Positions 1-8,734 are shown, counted from the stretch's first letter. The stretch: 64,000 bases of DNA from Clostridiaceae bacterium JG1575 (GCA_002838815.1 LQGW01000031.1:1-64000); one strand, 5' to 3'. Numbers and translations are program-made. The notes: generated by a model not told the origin, from the sequence alone.

Positions 1-151
1 CGTTTCCATACCGGAGGTATTCCGCAATCCAACGGGAAACCATGGGTCTTGCGATTCCGTATTCATTGGCTACTTTTCCTACCGTAGTTTGGTTGGATTG
101 GATCTGTTGACAGATTTCAATTTTGAATTCCTTTTCGTACGTTTTGCGCAT
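1..151 (-). CDS. IS3-family transposase OrfA, N-terminal part (cut by window edge)
   Basis: The first 50 residues of an IS3-type OrfA are visible, starting MRKTYEKEFKIEIC and running through an HTH (KVANEYGIARPMVSRWI) that matches the HTH_Tnp_1 pattern of proteins that bind IS ends. The start is supported by an AGGAAGGAG site a few bases upstream of the ATG at 151. The rest of OrfA and any OrfB lie to the left of the window, so intactness cannot be judged. It lies a few hundred bases from a conjugation-gene remnant, which suggests a stretch of past mobile DNA. Confidence 0.85.
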   Translation of the reverse strand, partial: MRKTYEKEFKIEICQQIQSNQTTVGKVANEYGIARPMVSRWIAEYLRYGN

Positions 152-254
152 GTTGTGCTCCTTCCTTGCTCACTTATCTCTTCGTCCATTTAGTGTAGCC
201 CATCCACAGCCTTTATTTAGCCCTTACGGAAGTCCGCCATCAAGACCCGAAAAA

Positions 255-284
255 TTCTCCTGAGAGGCTAGCCCCTCAGGAGAA
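255..284. repeat. 10-bp perfect inverted repeat (hairpin)
   Basis: TTCTCCTGAG and CTCAGGAGAA form a perfect 10-bp stem around a 10-base loop. There is no clear U-run on either side, so a terminator role is only possible. It lies between the IS3 gene and the VirD4 remnant; nothing else recognisable is seen in 152-364. Confidence 0.5.
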
Positions 285-364
285 CAGGATACCCTATCTA
301 TATTTGCATTCTCAGTTTTTTGGTTGCGCATCATTTACAAACGTGCACAAAAAAGCGTCCATAA

Positions 365-616
365 AGAAAAAAGGTCCTTGACAAAAACGCTTCATGGGGC
401 AGACCTGAGGACATCAAGCCCTTGATCGATTCTCCCTTTCGAAACAACGTCATCCTCTCGGAGACAGAACGCCTGACCATGGACAAGCGGCCCAAAGACC
501 CCAGACTGGCACGAAACAAAAATGTCATGGTTGTGGGCGGTTCTGGCTCTGGCAAGACTCAGTTCGGGCTCAAACCCAACCTCATGCAGTGCCATTCCGG
601 CTTGGCCTATTTTTGA
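365..616 (+). pseudogene. VirD4/TraG-type coupling protein remnant (conjugative element)
   Basis: An in-frame stretch of about 83 codons without its own start resembles the region around the Walker A motif of VirD4/TraG type IV coupling ATPases of clostridial integrative elements. It reads WGRPEDIKPLID, then NNVILSETERLTM, then RPKDPRLARNKNVMVVGG and the P-loop GGSGSGKT, followed by KPNLMQ. Full family members have roughly 600 residues with an N-terminal membrane anchor, Walker B and an all-alpha domain. Here the similarity breaks off just after the P-loop and the frame stops at 616. The upstream in-frame stop at 362-364 and the lack of a ribosome site show it is not a working gene. It overlaps the 3' end of pepF by about 10 bases, so the element was probably deleted up to that point. 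Confidence 0.8.
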
Positions 617-2403
617 ACTTCTTCTTCCAATAGATCCATCAACTCGCGAAAGCGCGAAAGCGTATCCTCTAAAGGTTGCGGACTCGTCATATCAACGCCT
701 GCATCCTTGAGAACGTCCACCGGATATTTGGAGGAGCCCGCCTTTAAAAAGCAGTTGATGTAGCGGTCTGCCGCATCTTGCCCCTGCTCGAGAATCATGC
801 GCGCAAAGGAAGACGCGGCGGCATATCCCGTAGCGTACTGATAAACATAAAAATCATTGTAGAAGTGTGGGATTCTTGCCCATTCATGGGCCAGGGCCTC
901 GTCGAGGAAAATTTCATCGCCGTAATAGCGGCGATTGAGGTCCATCCAGATTCGGTCGAGATCCCCCGCGCTGTATTGATTGCCCGCCTCAATGCCTTCG
1001 TGAGTGATCTTCTCAAATTCCGCAAACATCAGCTGGCGATAGACCGTTGTGCGGATCTGTTCCAATTCCTGATGGATCAGCGCAATGCGCATGGCCGGAT
1101 CTTGGGTGGTGGAAATCAGATGGTGTATGAGGAGTTTTTCGTTGCAGGTGGAGGCGACCTCTGCTAAAAAGATGGAGTAGTTGCCGTAAGCGTAGGGTTG
1201 ATTTTTTCTTGTATAGTACGAATGCATGGAGTGCCCCATCTCATGGACAAAAGTGGAGACATTGCCAAGACTGCCCTCGTAGTTCAATAGAATGAAGGGC
1301 ATGGTGTCGTAGGCTCCTGAGGAAAATGCCCCGGCGCGCTTTCCGACGTTTTCGTACTTATCAATCCAACCCGCATCAATGCCTTGGCAAAAAGCCTCTA
1401 TATAGTCTTTGCCCATGGGGGCAAGGCCGACCTTCGCCATGTCCACCGCTTCCTGGAAGCTGTAGGATTCCGATCCTGCATCCCCCACCGAGACGTAAAG
1501 ATCCGAATAGCGCAGGGTCTCATACCCGAGAATCTCTCGCTTCAAAGCCACGTAGCGATGCATGAGCGGCAGGTGCCGGTGGATCCCCTCAATGGCTTGA
1601 TAAAACACCTGCGTTGGAATGTTGTTGGGCTTTAACGCCTTCTCCACGCTGTTGGTAAAATGGCGAAGCTTTGCTTCCACCGCCCAGTCCTTCATATTGG
1701 TCATAAGCAGCTGGGCGAGGGTTTTTGAGGATCTGCCATAGGTCTCGTGCAGTTCACGGAAGGCATTTTGCCGAAGGGTGCGGTCCTTGGAGCGCATGAG
1801 ATTTACAAAGTTTCCGTTGGTCAGTTCATGCGCTTGGCCTGAAGAATCCAGGACGTGGGGGAATTTCAGCTCGGCGTTGGTGTAGATGGACGCGGCATTT
1901 TGAGGACAGCGACGCACCTCCCCAAGGCTTGCCAACACGGATTCCTCTCCATCAGAGAGCACGTGATCCTTCAGACTGCGTTTTTTCTCCAAGTAAAAGC
2001 GCCAGGGAGCCAGCGCCTCCTCTTGAAGAATCGCTTGGAAGGTCGCCTCGGGGAGGGAGAGCAGTTCCGGGTCGACAAAAGCAGAGGCTGAGGCGTACTG
2101 AGTTCTCAGCGAAGTCGCTTGAAGGTTTAAGCTTTGGCGCCAGTCATCCCCCATGTCCTCGGTCATCCGAAGGTGGGCATAGACGCAGACCTTGGTCAAA
2201 AGACGCTCGGTTTCCTCCTGATCGTTCAAAAAACTCCGTACGTTCTTGGCCTCGCCCAGGGTTCCCCTCCATCGAGGAAAGGCTGCGATTCGTTCTTTCA
2301 CCCGTTGGACGTCTTGTTCGTAGCGCTCCTGGTCGGGGTAGATGGCCTCGAGATTCCACTGATCGCTTTTCGCAATTGCAGATCGTTTCTTCACCTGTTT
2401 CAT
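607..2403 (-). CDS. pepF: Oligoendopeptidase F (M3B zinc metallopeptidase)
   Basis: Cytoplasmic M3-family peptidase of 598 residues that cleaves short peptides, typically supplied by oligopeptide uptake. The zinc site HEMGH is at about residues 387-391, in the context STFVHEMGHSMHSYYT, and the C-terminal half carries the usual YQYATGYAAA and family motifs. The length fits the family (about 600). I place the start at 2403 because GCAGGAGG stands right before that ATG; an in-frame ATG 45 bases upstream has no such site. It is followed downstream only by the VirD4 remnant, with which it shares about 10 bases. No terminator is obvious. An oppABCDF set lies elsewhere in the window and would supply substrates. 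Confidence 0.95.
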   Translation of the reverse strand: MKQVKKRSAIAKSDQWNLEAIYPDQERYEQDVQRVKERIAAFPRWRGTLGEAKNVRSFLNDQEETERLLTKVCVYAHLRMTEDMGDDWRQSLNLQATSLRTQYASASAFVDPELLSLPEATFQAILQEEALAPWRFYLEKKRSLKDHVLSDGEESVLASLGEVRRCPQNAASIYTNAELKFPHVLDSSGQAHELTNGNFVNLMRSKDRTLRQNAFRELHETYGRSSKTLAQLLMTNMKDWAVEAKLRHFTNSVEKALKPNNIPTQVFYQAIEGIHRHLPLMHRYVALKREILGYETLRYSDLYVSVGDAGSESYSFQEAVDMAKVGLAPMGKDYIEAFCQGIDAGWIDKYENVGKRAGAFSSGAYDTMPFILLNYEGSLGNVSTFVHEMGHSMHSYYTRKNQPYAYGNYSIFLAEVASTCNEKLLIHHLISTTQDPAMRIALIHQELEQIRTTVYRQLMFAEFEKITHEGIEAGNQYSAGDLDRIWMDLNRRYYGDEIFLDEALAHEWARIPHFYNDFYVYQYATGYAAASSFARMILEQGQDAADRYINCFLKAGSSKYPVDVLKDAGVDMTSPQPLEDTLSRFRELMDLLEEEVQK

Positions 2404-2519
2404 AAGTTCCTCCTGCGTGGTTTTGATGGTTTGTTGCTCTCTTTTCACCGATATTTTTCAGAAGAAACTACTGGCCCTCTCCTCTGAACGAATCGGAACA
2501 TCTAAAAATGAAGGCTTTC

Positions 2520-3131
2520 TTATTGAGCCGTCCTCTGGTGTTTTTGAGGCGCTGCGGGCTGCTCGCAGAAAACGACGCCTTCGGGCGCAAAGCGTTCGAT
2601 GCGGGCTAGGGAATGAACATGGTATCCTTTTTGGCGCATGGTTTCGCCCCCAGGCTGGAACGCCTTCTCAATGCCGATGCCGATACCCACCACTTCCGCT
2701 CCGGCTTGGTTGCAAAGATCAATGAGTCCCGAGAGGGCTTCTCCCATGGCCAAAAAATCATCGATGATCAAGACCTTGTCGTCCTTGGTCAAATAGTTGC
2801 GGTCGGCCACAATGTCGTTCTTTTTTTGCTTGGTGTAGGAGTATACCTGGCTTTTGTAGACGTCGTTGCCCAGGGTGAGCGATTGTATTTTTTTAGCAAA
2901 AAGCACGGGCACGTGAAACTGTAAGGCCGCGGCAAACGCCAGGGCAATGCCCGAGACCTCCAGCGTGAGGATTTTGGTCACGCCCCGATCTTTAAAGACC
3001 TCATAATATTCTTGACCCATTTCAACGAAAAGATCCGTATCAATCATATGGTTTATGAATTGATCTACCTTTAGAATCTCTCCAGGAAGAATGCGGCCTT
3101 CTTTTCGTATCTTCTCTTCCAGCTTTTTCAT
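2520..3131 (-). CDS. xpt: Xanthine phosphoribosyltransferase
   Basis: A 203-residue purine salvage enzyme converting xanthine and PRPP to XMP. Visible features are the N-terminal MKKLEEKIRKEG..ILKVDQFINHMID stretch typical of Xpt, the PRPP-binding loop VLIIDDFLAMGEAL, and the C-terminal GIGIEKAFQPGG. Length is slightly above the usual 190 because of a proline/glutamine-rich tail (about 10 residues). The start at 3131 is chosen because AAAGGAGAG lies just upstream; a longer frame begins further up without a site. In many Firmicutes xpt is under a purine riboswitch, but I could not find one in the short gap to proS, so it may have a plain promoter there. Confidence 0.93.
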   Translation of the reverse strand: MKKLEEKIRKEGRILPGEILKVDQFINHMIDTDLFVEMGQEYYEVFKDRGVTKILTLEVSGIALAFAAALQFHVPVLFAKKIQSLTLGNDVYKSQVYSYTKQKKNDIVADRNYLTKDDKVLIIDDFLAMGEALSGLIDLCNQAGAEVVGIGIGIEKAFQPGGETMRQKGYHVHSLARIERFAPEGVVFCEQPAAPQKHQRTAQ

Positions 3132-3230
3132 CTCATCTCTCCTTTTTGATGCCTCCAAAGCAACTGCAGATCTCCCCTTATTATAGTCCATGGGCCCCAT
3201 GTCCTGCACCCAAAGAGGTTTTTCCCCATC

Positions 3231-3260
3231 AAAAAAACCCCCTTCTCGGGAAGAGGGTTC
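3231..3260 (-). terminator. Rho-independent terminator after proS
   Basis: On the minus strand AACCCTCTTC-CCGA-GAAGGGGGTT (one G-U pair) is followed by a run of seven T, immediately after the proS stop codon. Confidence 0.85.
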
Positions 3261-3271
3261 TTTTCATCGAT

Positions 3272-4714
3272 TTAGTACGCTTTGCCCCAGACCACGAGGT
3301 GCTCCGCTTTTTTGCCGCAGCAGGCGCAGGTTTCTCCCACAGCCTCGCCTTCAAAGGGAATGCAGCGAGAGGTCAGTCCCGCCTCTTCCTTGATGCGCTC
3401 TTCGCAGGCACGGTCGCCGCACCACATGGCCTTGATAAAGCCGGGTTTCTCTTCTTCGAGGGTTTTGAGCTCTTCCATGGTGTGGGCAACATAGGTGTGC
3501 TCTTGCAGATTCTTCTTCGCTTTTTCAAAGAGCGATTCATGGATATCCTTCATGAGGAACGTCAGGCGTTCTTCCAAGGCCTCCAGGGCCACAAATTCCT
3601 TTTCGGCGCTGTCTCTGCGCACCAAAACCACTTGTTGCTGTTCGATATCTTTCGGCCCCATTTCCAGGCGCACAGGAATGCCCTTCATCTCATATTCCGC
3701 GAATTTCCACCCAGCGGATTTATCGGAAAGATCGATGATGACCCGAAGGCCCATCCCCTTCAGGCGTTCTTGAAGCTCTAGGGCTTTTTCTCGAACCCCT
3801 TCTTTATGCATGGCAATGGGGACAATGACCACTTGATGCGGCGCGATGTTGGGCGATAAGACCAAGCCTCGATTGTCCCCATGAACCATGATGAGGGCTC
3901 CGATGCTGCGGGTGGAGAGACCCCAGGACGTTTGATGCACATGCTTTTGCTTGCCGTCGCGATCCTGGAAGGTCATATTGAAGGCCTCGGCAAATCCTGT
4001 ACCGAAGTAATGGCTGGTGCCTGCCTGAAGAGCCTTTCCGTCGTGCATCATGGCTTCCACGGTATAGGTTTCCCGAGCACCGGCAAATTTTTCTTTGTCG
4101 GTTTTAATGCCGCGAATCACGGGGATGGCCATGACGTTCTCATAGGCCTCCGCGTAGATGTTCAACATTTGAATGGTCTCTTCCCGGGCCTCATCTTCCG
4201 TGGCGTGCACGGTGTGCCCCTCGTTCCATAAAAATTCTGAGGTTCTTAAAAACGGCCGGGTGGTCTTTTCCCAACGCACCACAGAGCACCACTGGTTGTA
4301 AAGCTTGGGCAAATCGTTATAAGACTGCACCACCTTCGCGTAGTGCTCGCAAAAAAGAGTCTCCGAGGTGGGCCGAACGCACAGCCGCTCCGTGAGTTCC
4401 TCAGAGCCTCCTTGAGTGACCCAGGCCACTTCCGGGGCAAATCCTTCCACGTGATCCTTCTCTTTTTGCAAGAGATTCTCTGGAATCAGCATGGGCATAT
4501 AGACATTGGTGTGCCCGGTCTCTTTGAAGCGTCGATCAAGGTAGCCTTGAATGCCCTCCCAAAGCGCAAACCCATAGGGCCGAAGGATCATGAATCCCTT
4601 CACCGAGGAATAATCCGCAAGCTCTGCTTTTTTGACCACATCCGTGTACCATTGCGCAAAGTCCACGTTCATGTCCGTAATTTGTTCGACAAATTTTTTT
4701 TGTTTCTCAGCCAT
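3272..4714 (-). CDS. proS: Prolyl-tRNA synthetase, archaeal/eukaryal-type without editing insertion
   Basis: Charges tRNA-Pro with proline. The 480-residue protein is the short (ProS type 3) form: class II motifs such as [24 protein letters not shown] and [13 protein letters not shown] are seen, there is no bacterial INS editing domain between motifs 2 and 3, and the C-terminal zinc-binding-like end has [13 protein letters not shown] and [10 protein letters not shown]. The start at 4714 follows GGAGG with good spacing; a longer frame runs into the leader. Expression is evidently controlled by the T-box leader upstream. Without its own editing domain this enzyme would depend on a free-standing deacylase, and ProX is encoded about 6 kb away. 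Confidence 0.96.
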   Translation of the reverse strand: MAEKQKKFVEQITDMNVDFAQWYTDVVKKAELADYSSVKGFMILRPYGFALWEGIQGYLDRRFKETGHTNVYMPMLIPENLLQKEKDHVEGFAPEVAWVTQGGSEELTERLCVRPTSETLFCEHYAKVVQSYNDLPKLYNQWCSVVRWEKTTRPFLRTSEFLWNEGHTVHATEDEAREETIQMLNIYAEAYENVMAIPVIRGIKTDKEKFAGARETYTVEAMMHDGKALQAGTSHYFGTGFAEAFNMTFQDRDGKQKHVHQTSWGLSTRSIGALIMVHGDNRGLVLSPNIAPHQVVIVPIAMHKEGVREKALELQERLKGMGLRVIIDLSDKSAGWKFAEYEMKGIPVRLEMGPKDIEQQQVVLVRRDSAEKEFVALEALEERLTFLMKDIHESLFEKAKKNLQEHTYVAHTMEELKTLEEEKPGFIKAMWCGDRACEERIKEEAGLTSRCIPFEGEAVGETCACCGKKAEHLVVWGKAY

Positions 4715-4734
4715 TGCATCCACCTCCAAAAAAA

Positions 4735-4935
4735 TAAAAAAGTACCCGATATAAGGGACCAAACAAGTTGGCGGTACCACCCTCGTTGATGAGCCCCGGG
4801 GCTCATCCGCTCAAAGACCTTAACGCGGCCGACGTCATTTCTTTTTAGGGAAATGAAGCTCCATGGTGGGGGCACGGGAAAAGCATGGGCCTCTTTCAGC
4901 CAAGGAGGCTCTCTCTTATAACGCTCTTAGGATCC
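4735..4935 (-). promoter_or_regulatory. T-box leader of proS
   Basis: The minus strand carries the conserved T-box sequence AGGGTGGTACCGCC (4770-4783), followed by a GGTACC...GGGTAC pairing and a T-rich run before the proS start, the usual antiterminator/terminator switch. Further upstream GCCTC...GAGGC forms a stem with loop TTGGCTGAAA, which looks like the stem I distal part. The boundaries are approximate. I did not settle the specifier codon; several CCN triplets in the stem I region fit proline. Confidence 0.88.
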
Positions 4936-5067
4936 CGCTGCTTGGTCCATATCAACGCACAACATATCAAGAAATACCCTAACAGGTCGCCGGAATGTTG
5001 TCAATGCTCTAAACCAAGCTCCGAGACTCCATTCTCTGGATCCCCTGGACCCCTTGGCAAAATACCG

Positions 5068-5073
5068 TATAAT
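5068..5073 (+). promoter_or_regulatory. -10 box (TATAAT) for the DUF296 gene
   Basis: A perfect TATAAT lies 33 bases before the chosen start at 5106. No good -35 is seen at the right spacing. Confidence 0.5.
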
Positions 5074-5105
5074 GAATGAAAGACATCCGCATGGGAGGGA
5101 ATCAA

Positions 5106-5528
5106 ATGCTTTCAAAGAAACTGTCTGAGAACACCTGGATCCTGCGCCTGAATAAAGGGGAAGAACTCTTAGAGCAGGTCACAGCCTTTTGCACCAAGGA
5201 AGCCATCCGTCTTGGCACGTTCACGGGATTGGGCGCTTTGGAAGAGGTGGAAATGGGCCTCTTTTTGCACGATGAAAAAACCTATCAATCTAAAACCTGG
5301 ACGGGCGCCATGGAAATCATCGCCCTGCACGGCAACATCACTACGAAAGACGGCGCTCTTTATCTGCACTGCCACATGGGCATCGGCGACGAGGCGCTGA
5401 CCATGCACGGCGGCCACCTCAACCGCGCCATCATCAACCCCACCTGCGAGCTTTTTTTAACGAGCTATGAAGGCATGGTGGACCGCTTCTTTGATGCGGA
5501 AACCGGACTGAATCTTTTGGCCCTGTAA
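5106..5528 (+). CDS. PPC-domain (DUF296) DNA-binding-type protein
   Basis: A 140-residue single-domain protein of the PPC/DUF296 family: LRLNKGEELLEQVTAFC at the start, GTFTGLGALEEVEMGLF, then LHCHMGIGDEALTMHGGHL, which matches the conserved HxH...GGH region of the family. Plant relatives are AT-hook nuclear proteins. Bacterial single-domain forms are trimers of largely unknown role. I use the ATG at 5106 because GGGAGGG precedes it; an in-frame ATG at 5076 is almost on top of the -10 box and would not be in the mRNA. It stands alone, facing the YitT gene, with a terminator between them. Confidence 0.88.
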   Translation: MLSKKLSENTWILRLNKGEELLEQVTAFCTKEAIRLGTFTGLGALEEVEMGLFLHDEKTYQSKTWTGAMEIIALHGNITTKDGALYLHCHMGIGDEALTMHGGHLNRAIINPTCELFLTSYEGMVDRFFDAETGLNLLAL

Positions 5529-5567
5529 GAAGGGGCCCCCGCGTAAAAAAAAAGGACGTCATATCGT

Positions 5568-5597
5568 ACGCCCCTCGAGCCAAAGCTCGGGGGGCGT
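5568..5597. terminator. Hairpin between convergent genes
   Basis: ACGCCCC-CGAGC and GCTCG-GGGGCGT pair around CAAA with one mismatch. It lies between the DUF296 gene (+) and the YitT gene (-); the A-run at 5544-5553 gives a T-run on the minus strand, so it probably serves both. Confidence 0.7.
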
Positions 5598-5605
5598 TGT
5601 CCCTG

Positions 5606-6481
5606 CTAGATTCTTTTTTCAAAATTCCCCACCACGGAGGATCCCTCCGTGCTGATAATAAACGCGGCCGGATCAATGGAGAGAACGATGCGCTTCATCT
5701 GAGGCATCTCGTATTTATTGACCATCGCCGTATGGATGTGCGTGGCATCGCCCGTGTAGGCCCCCGAGCCTTCCCAGTTGGTCACGCCGCGCCCCAGCAG
5801 CGACAATATGGCTTGATCGACCCCGGTTTTCTTCGTGAAGATGATGACCCAAACGTTGATGTTTTGTGCATGGACCTTATCAGTGGCCACAGAAAGCACC
5901 ACGGTGTATAAAAAGGAAAAGAGCACCGTATCAAAATGCTGGGTGAGCACCAAAATCGTAAAAACCACGATGTTCACGAGAATCCCAATCCGGCCCACAC
6001 TGAAATTTCGGTACTTTTTGGTGAAGTAGAGGCCAAGGATGTCCAGTCCCCCTGCGGAGTAGCCGCTGTAGAGGGTAATGCCACTGCCGATGCCAGAGAG
6101 GACCCCCGCCACCACGGCGGAAGTGAGCTGATCTTGCACCAAGGGCGCGGCGGGAACGGGAAGAATGGTCAAAAAGACCGTTAAGGTGGTCGTCATGATG
6201 ATGGTGCGAAAGAAAAAGAATTTTCCCAAGTCTCGCCATGCGAGGATCAAAAGCGGAATATTAATGATGTAATAGATGATTCCAGATAAGTCAAAATTGG
6301 GGGAGGGAAACCCCAGATAAAGAATAAAAGAACGGATGATTTGCGAGAGCCCCACAATGCCTCCGGAAAAAAAACCCATGGGGGCAATAAATACATTAAG
6401 TCCCGTTGCAAAAAGCAACATTCCGAAGGTCGCCATGAGATAATTCTTGACCACTTGCTGAGGCTTTGCTGAAATATTCAC
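5606..6481 (-). CDS. YitT-family membrane protein (YitT_membrane + DUF2179)
   Basis: A 291-residue membrane protein. About five to six hydrophobic segments fill the first 200 residues (for example ATGLNVFIAPMGFFSGG and YSGYSAGGLDILG, a conserved family stretch). The cytoplasmic DUF2179 domain (about 210-285) reads TKKTGVDQAILSLLGRGVT, then TAMVNKYEMPQMKRIVLSIDPAAFI. Function is not established; the family is common in Firmicutes, often in several copies. The start is a GTG at 6481 preceded by AAAGGAGGAG at ideal distance; no ATG is closer. Single gene, convergent with the DUF296 gene. Confidence 0.93.
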   Translation of the reverse strand: MNISAKPQQVVKNYLMATFGMLLFATGLNVFIAPMGFFSGGIVGLSQIIRSFILYLGFPSPNFDLSGIIYYIINIPLLILAWRDLGKFFFFRTIIMTTTLTVFLTILPVPAAPLVQDQLTSAVVAGVLSGIGSGITLYSGYSAGGLDILGLYFTKKYRNFSVGRIGILVNIVVFTILVLTQHFDTVLFSFLYTVVLSVATDKVHAQNINVWVIIFTKKTGVDQAILSLLGRGVTNWEGSGAYTGDATHIHTAMVNKYEMPQMKRIVLSIDPAAFIISTEGSSVVGNFEKRI

Positions 6482-6706
6482 TGTACTCCTCCTTTATTCT
6501 TGACATCTCCATCCATCTTATCACTGGCAGTGCGGATAAGGAATAGGGCAAAACCATTCTTTGACCTTGGCGCTAAAAGCTTTTGCGGTGCCATGAACCT
6601 TGCCAGGAGAATTGCCCCAGGAGGCCTTTGCACAATCCCTAAAAAAAGTCCAGCGCCTTTACGAAAGAGTTACCCCTCGTACATGATTTGGGCGCCCTCT
6701 GGCCGT

Positions 6707-6712
6707 TATAAT
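6707..6712 (+). promoter_or_regulatory. -10 box (TATAAT) for the small-protein pair
   Basis: A perfect TATAAT lies 49 bases upstream of the start at 6761; no convincing -35. The gap 6482-6760 also serves the divergent YitT gene. Confidence 0.5.
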
Positions 6713-6760
6713 AAACAGCAACAGGATTCCCACAAATCGGGAACTCCGGGAGGTTACACT

Positions 6761-6970
6761 ATGGAACATAAACTCACCGTATCCGTACATTTAGAGCGAC
6801 CCATCCACCAGGAGGTCTGGAACAGCCAGCGACTGAACGAATTGGCGGACTATCTGATCGGCCAAGGCCTGATCCAAAAAGAGGGCCTTGACGTTGATGG
6901 AGCGTCCGCTCACGTGCGGGTGCACCTTACGGAAGAGGGCATCAAAACCCTCGAAAAATACCTAAAATAG
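6761..6970 (+). CDS. Small unknown protein (69 aa)
   Basis: A short soluble protein beginning MEHKLTVSVHLERP, mostly polar, without membrane segments, Cys pairs or any motif I recognise. The ATG has GGGAGG seven bases upstream and a TATAAT in front of the leader; the next gene follows after 10 bases, so the two form an operon. The reading frame is open upstream to about 6500, but that part overlaps the promoter and is probably not coding. The sequence pattern (a beta-rich start, then a helix and a charged end LTEEGIKTLEKYLK) suggests a small alpha/beta fold. Function unknown. Confidence 0.75.
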   Translation: MEHKLTVSVHLERPIHQEVWNSQRLNELADYLIGQGLIQKEGLDVDGASAHVRVHLTEEGIKTLEKYLK

Positions 6971-6980
6971 GAGGCAACGC

Positions 6981-7199
6981 ATGAAGGAAATCACGTTTGA
7001 ATTTATTTCCGATCGACCCATCTCAATTCATTTAAATGGACTTAAGGTTCAAGGAGCCCTCATGATGGCCGATATGGGCGGGTATTTGGAAAAATCCTCT
7101 GTGTCCTATGACCCGCAGCGGCAAGAACTCCAGCTTACCATCAAAGAAAAGCTCATTGAGCTACTGGAACAGCGGATGAGCTCTTCGCCCGGCAAATAA
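6981..7199 (+). CDS. Small unknown protein (72 aa), partner of the preceding gene
   Basis: Starts MKEITFEFISDRPISIHLNG, with TAGGAGG eight bases before the ATG. It is soluble and looks like beta strands plus a C-terminal helix (ELQLTIKEKLIELLEQRM). I do not recognise the family. Co-transcription with the 69-residue gene is likely from the 10-base gap. The decayed IS256-type element starts right behind it, so any terminator or further operon genes may have been lost by insertion. Confidence 0.75.
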   Translation: MKEITFEFISDRPISIHLNGLKVQGALMMADMGGYLEKSSVSYDPQRQELQLTIKEKLIELLEQRMSSSPGK

Positions 7200-7232
7200 A
7201 CTCGCAGGTTCTTTGTGGGGCTGTAACTCATT

Positions 7233-8300
7233 TTATGCTAATGAAACTCCCATTACCGTAATGGACGCTCCCCCATCCGGGAAGCCCCCGGCGAATTGCA
7301 GCAAAATTGGGCCCCGGTTAAGGATGCGCCCAGTTCCTTGGCATCGGTCATCCTGAGGGGCCAGATGCAACGATTCGGGCAGGGCTTCGTCGCTTGGGAA
7401 TAGGCTCTTTCCCTTTGTTGCCTTGCGTAATTGGCGATGGTGCGAAAGGGCAAGAGCCTCTTTTTTGTATCCATGATTTTGCGAATCCCTGATAGATCCT
7501 AAAAAAAGAACCAGCTCACTCCAATTATTCTCCCAAGAGCGAACGATGAGCGGATATTTTGTCCCCCATTTTTCATTGAATGCCTGAAGCTCTGCTTTCC
7601 CAAGATCCTCACTGGCTGCCTGGTAAATAGGCTTGAGATCGCTTGTGACTTTCTTCAAATCCTTATAGGAGACATAGCGTACGGAGTTTCTGATTTGGTG
7701 AACAATACATTTGGGGAGTTTCGTTGCGGGAGAGCTTGCTCGCATCGCTTTTTGAACATCCGAAAAAGAGGATCCACGCAACCCATGAGGACCTCTTGAG
7801 CCCATCGATTCTTCAGCTCATTGAGCAAAGACAACCAGAAGTTGCTGCTTTGCGCTTTGCCGATCCACAGGCCCAAAACGTCCTTGTTTCCATCCAGCAC
7901 TGCTCCGATGGCCCTATAAGCAGCCTTGTTTTGGAGGAATCCGTTTTGTCGAACCCTGAAATGGATGGCCTCGGGAAATACGATGGCGTAGCGTTCCCTG
8001 AGGGGTCGATTTTGCCCCTTTTTCCCCATTGGTCGCATTTTACTCGTCACGTTGGAAATCAACATAGGCGAGACCTCTACGCCGTATCACTGGTTTGGGG
8101 GATCTTGAAGACCTCTTATCCTGAGGGCTTTGCGTAGCGTGCTGGGATTGGATCGTCAATGCCCGAGAGGTTCTTTTGATGCTCCTGGATCCCCATCGGA
8201 TCAAACGTCCCGTTACGGTCTCGAGGAACGGTCAACGCCAAATTCCGTTGGTTTCTGGGGCGTTCATGCGCTTGTCCATCCAGCTATTGTCCCCGGTTCG
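7233..8300 (-). pseudogene. Decayed IS256 (Mutator) family transposase
   Basis: On the minus strand the IS256-type transposase can be followed in pieces through several frames. Near the N-terminal side, around 8260-8150, is LTVPRDRNGTFDP..IQEHQKNLSGIDD..ARYA; then MLISNVTSKM, YAIVFPEAIHFRVR and the LLNELKNRW region from 8065 on. After a frame change comes KCIVHQIRNSVRYVSYKDLKK to about 7550, and after another an LPESLHLAP-type C-terminus. At least one internal stop (about 8117) and two or more frameshifts make it inactive. Normal transposases of the family have about 400 residues. The first DDE aspartate region and the CIVHQIRN block place it in this family with confidence. Terminal repeats were not identified. 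Confidence 0.85.
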
Positions 8301-8302
8301 GA

Positions 8303-8362
8303 CCAACAAAAAAAGCGCTAAAACGCCTGATTAATTCAGTATTTCAGCGCTTTTTTTGTTGG
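8303..8362. repeat. 17-bp perfect inverted repeat with 26-base spacer
   Basis: CCAACAAAAAAAGCGCT (8303-8319) and AGCGCTTTTTTTGTTGG (8346-8362) are exact reverse complements. The spacer can fold further (CTGA...TCAG). The A-run/GC-core/T-run order is that of a two-way terminator, but the arms are longer and more perfect than usual. It stands at the 5' border of the decayed transposase. Confidence 0.8.
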
Positions 8363-8690
8363 CCTTAGAGGACTTTACGGGCTAACCCTTCTTTATATCC
8401 ATCCCTTGGATGGCTGCTCAGTCCCTTCCTCAGCCCATCGTATGGATCTTTGGAAATTGAGAGAATGGGCTCGATGGATTTTCTGGACTCCACCGGGGCA
8501 AAAAACAGAACGATGGGGGACTTTGGGTACTATCCGTGATCCGTACGGATCAGGCAACCCCTCCCAGTCCTAGTGCCGCAATGGTCTCATGGTCTTTAAG
8601 GCATGGGTGTGTGCTTTGATTTACCGCTTCCCTCCCGGCAGATCCGTGAACCCCAGAAAAGGAGTCTATGGGAATGATGCTGGTCCATAA
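8363..8690. other. Gene-free stretch between the transposase remnant and the tRNA
   Basis: No gene is supported here. On the minus strand an open frame of about 49 codons up to 8514 (including PIVLFFAPVESRKSIEPIL) may be a piece of a decayed protein, but I do not recognise it. It looks like scar DNA. Confidence 0.4.
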
Positions 8691-8696
8691 ACGAAA

Positions 8697-8734
8697 AACG
8701 TCCCCATAGGATCCTCAGATCCTATGGGGACGTT
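8697..8734 (-). terminator. Terminator of the tRNA-Pro transcript
   Basis: AACGTCCCCATAGGATC and its exact complement flank the loop CTCA on the plus strand; on the minus strand the 17-bp stem is followed by TTTTT. It begins 5 bases behind the tRNA 3' end. Confidence 0.88.

Noticed and set aside
2449-3271. Purine riboswitch before xpt
   Set aside because: The space between proS and xpt is about 140 bases, partly taken by the proS terminator, and I found no purine aptamer core.
3146-3781. Open frame of 211 codons on the plus strand
   Set aside because: Antisense to proS and its terminator; composition is that of a reversed coding strand.
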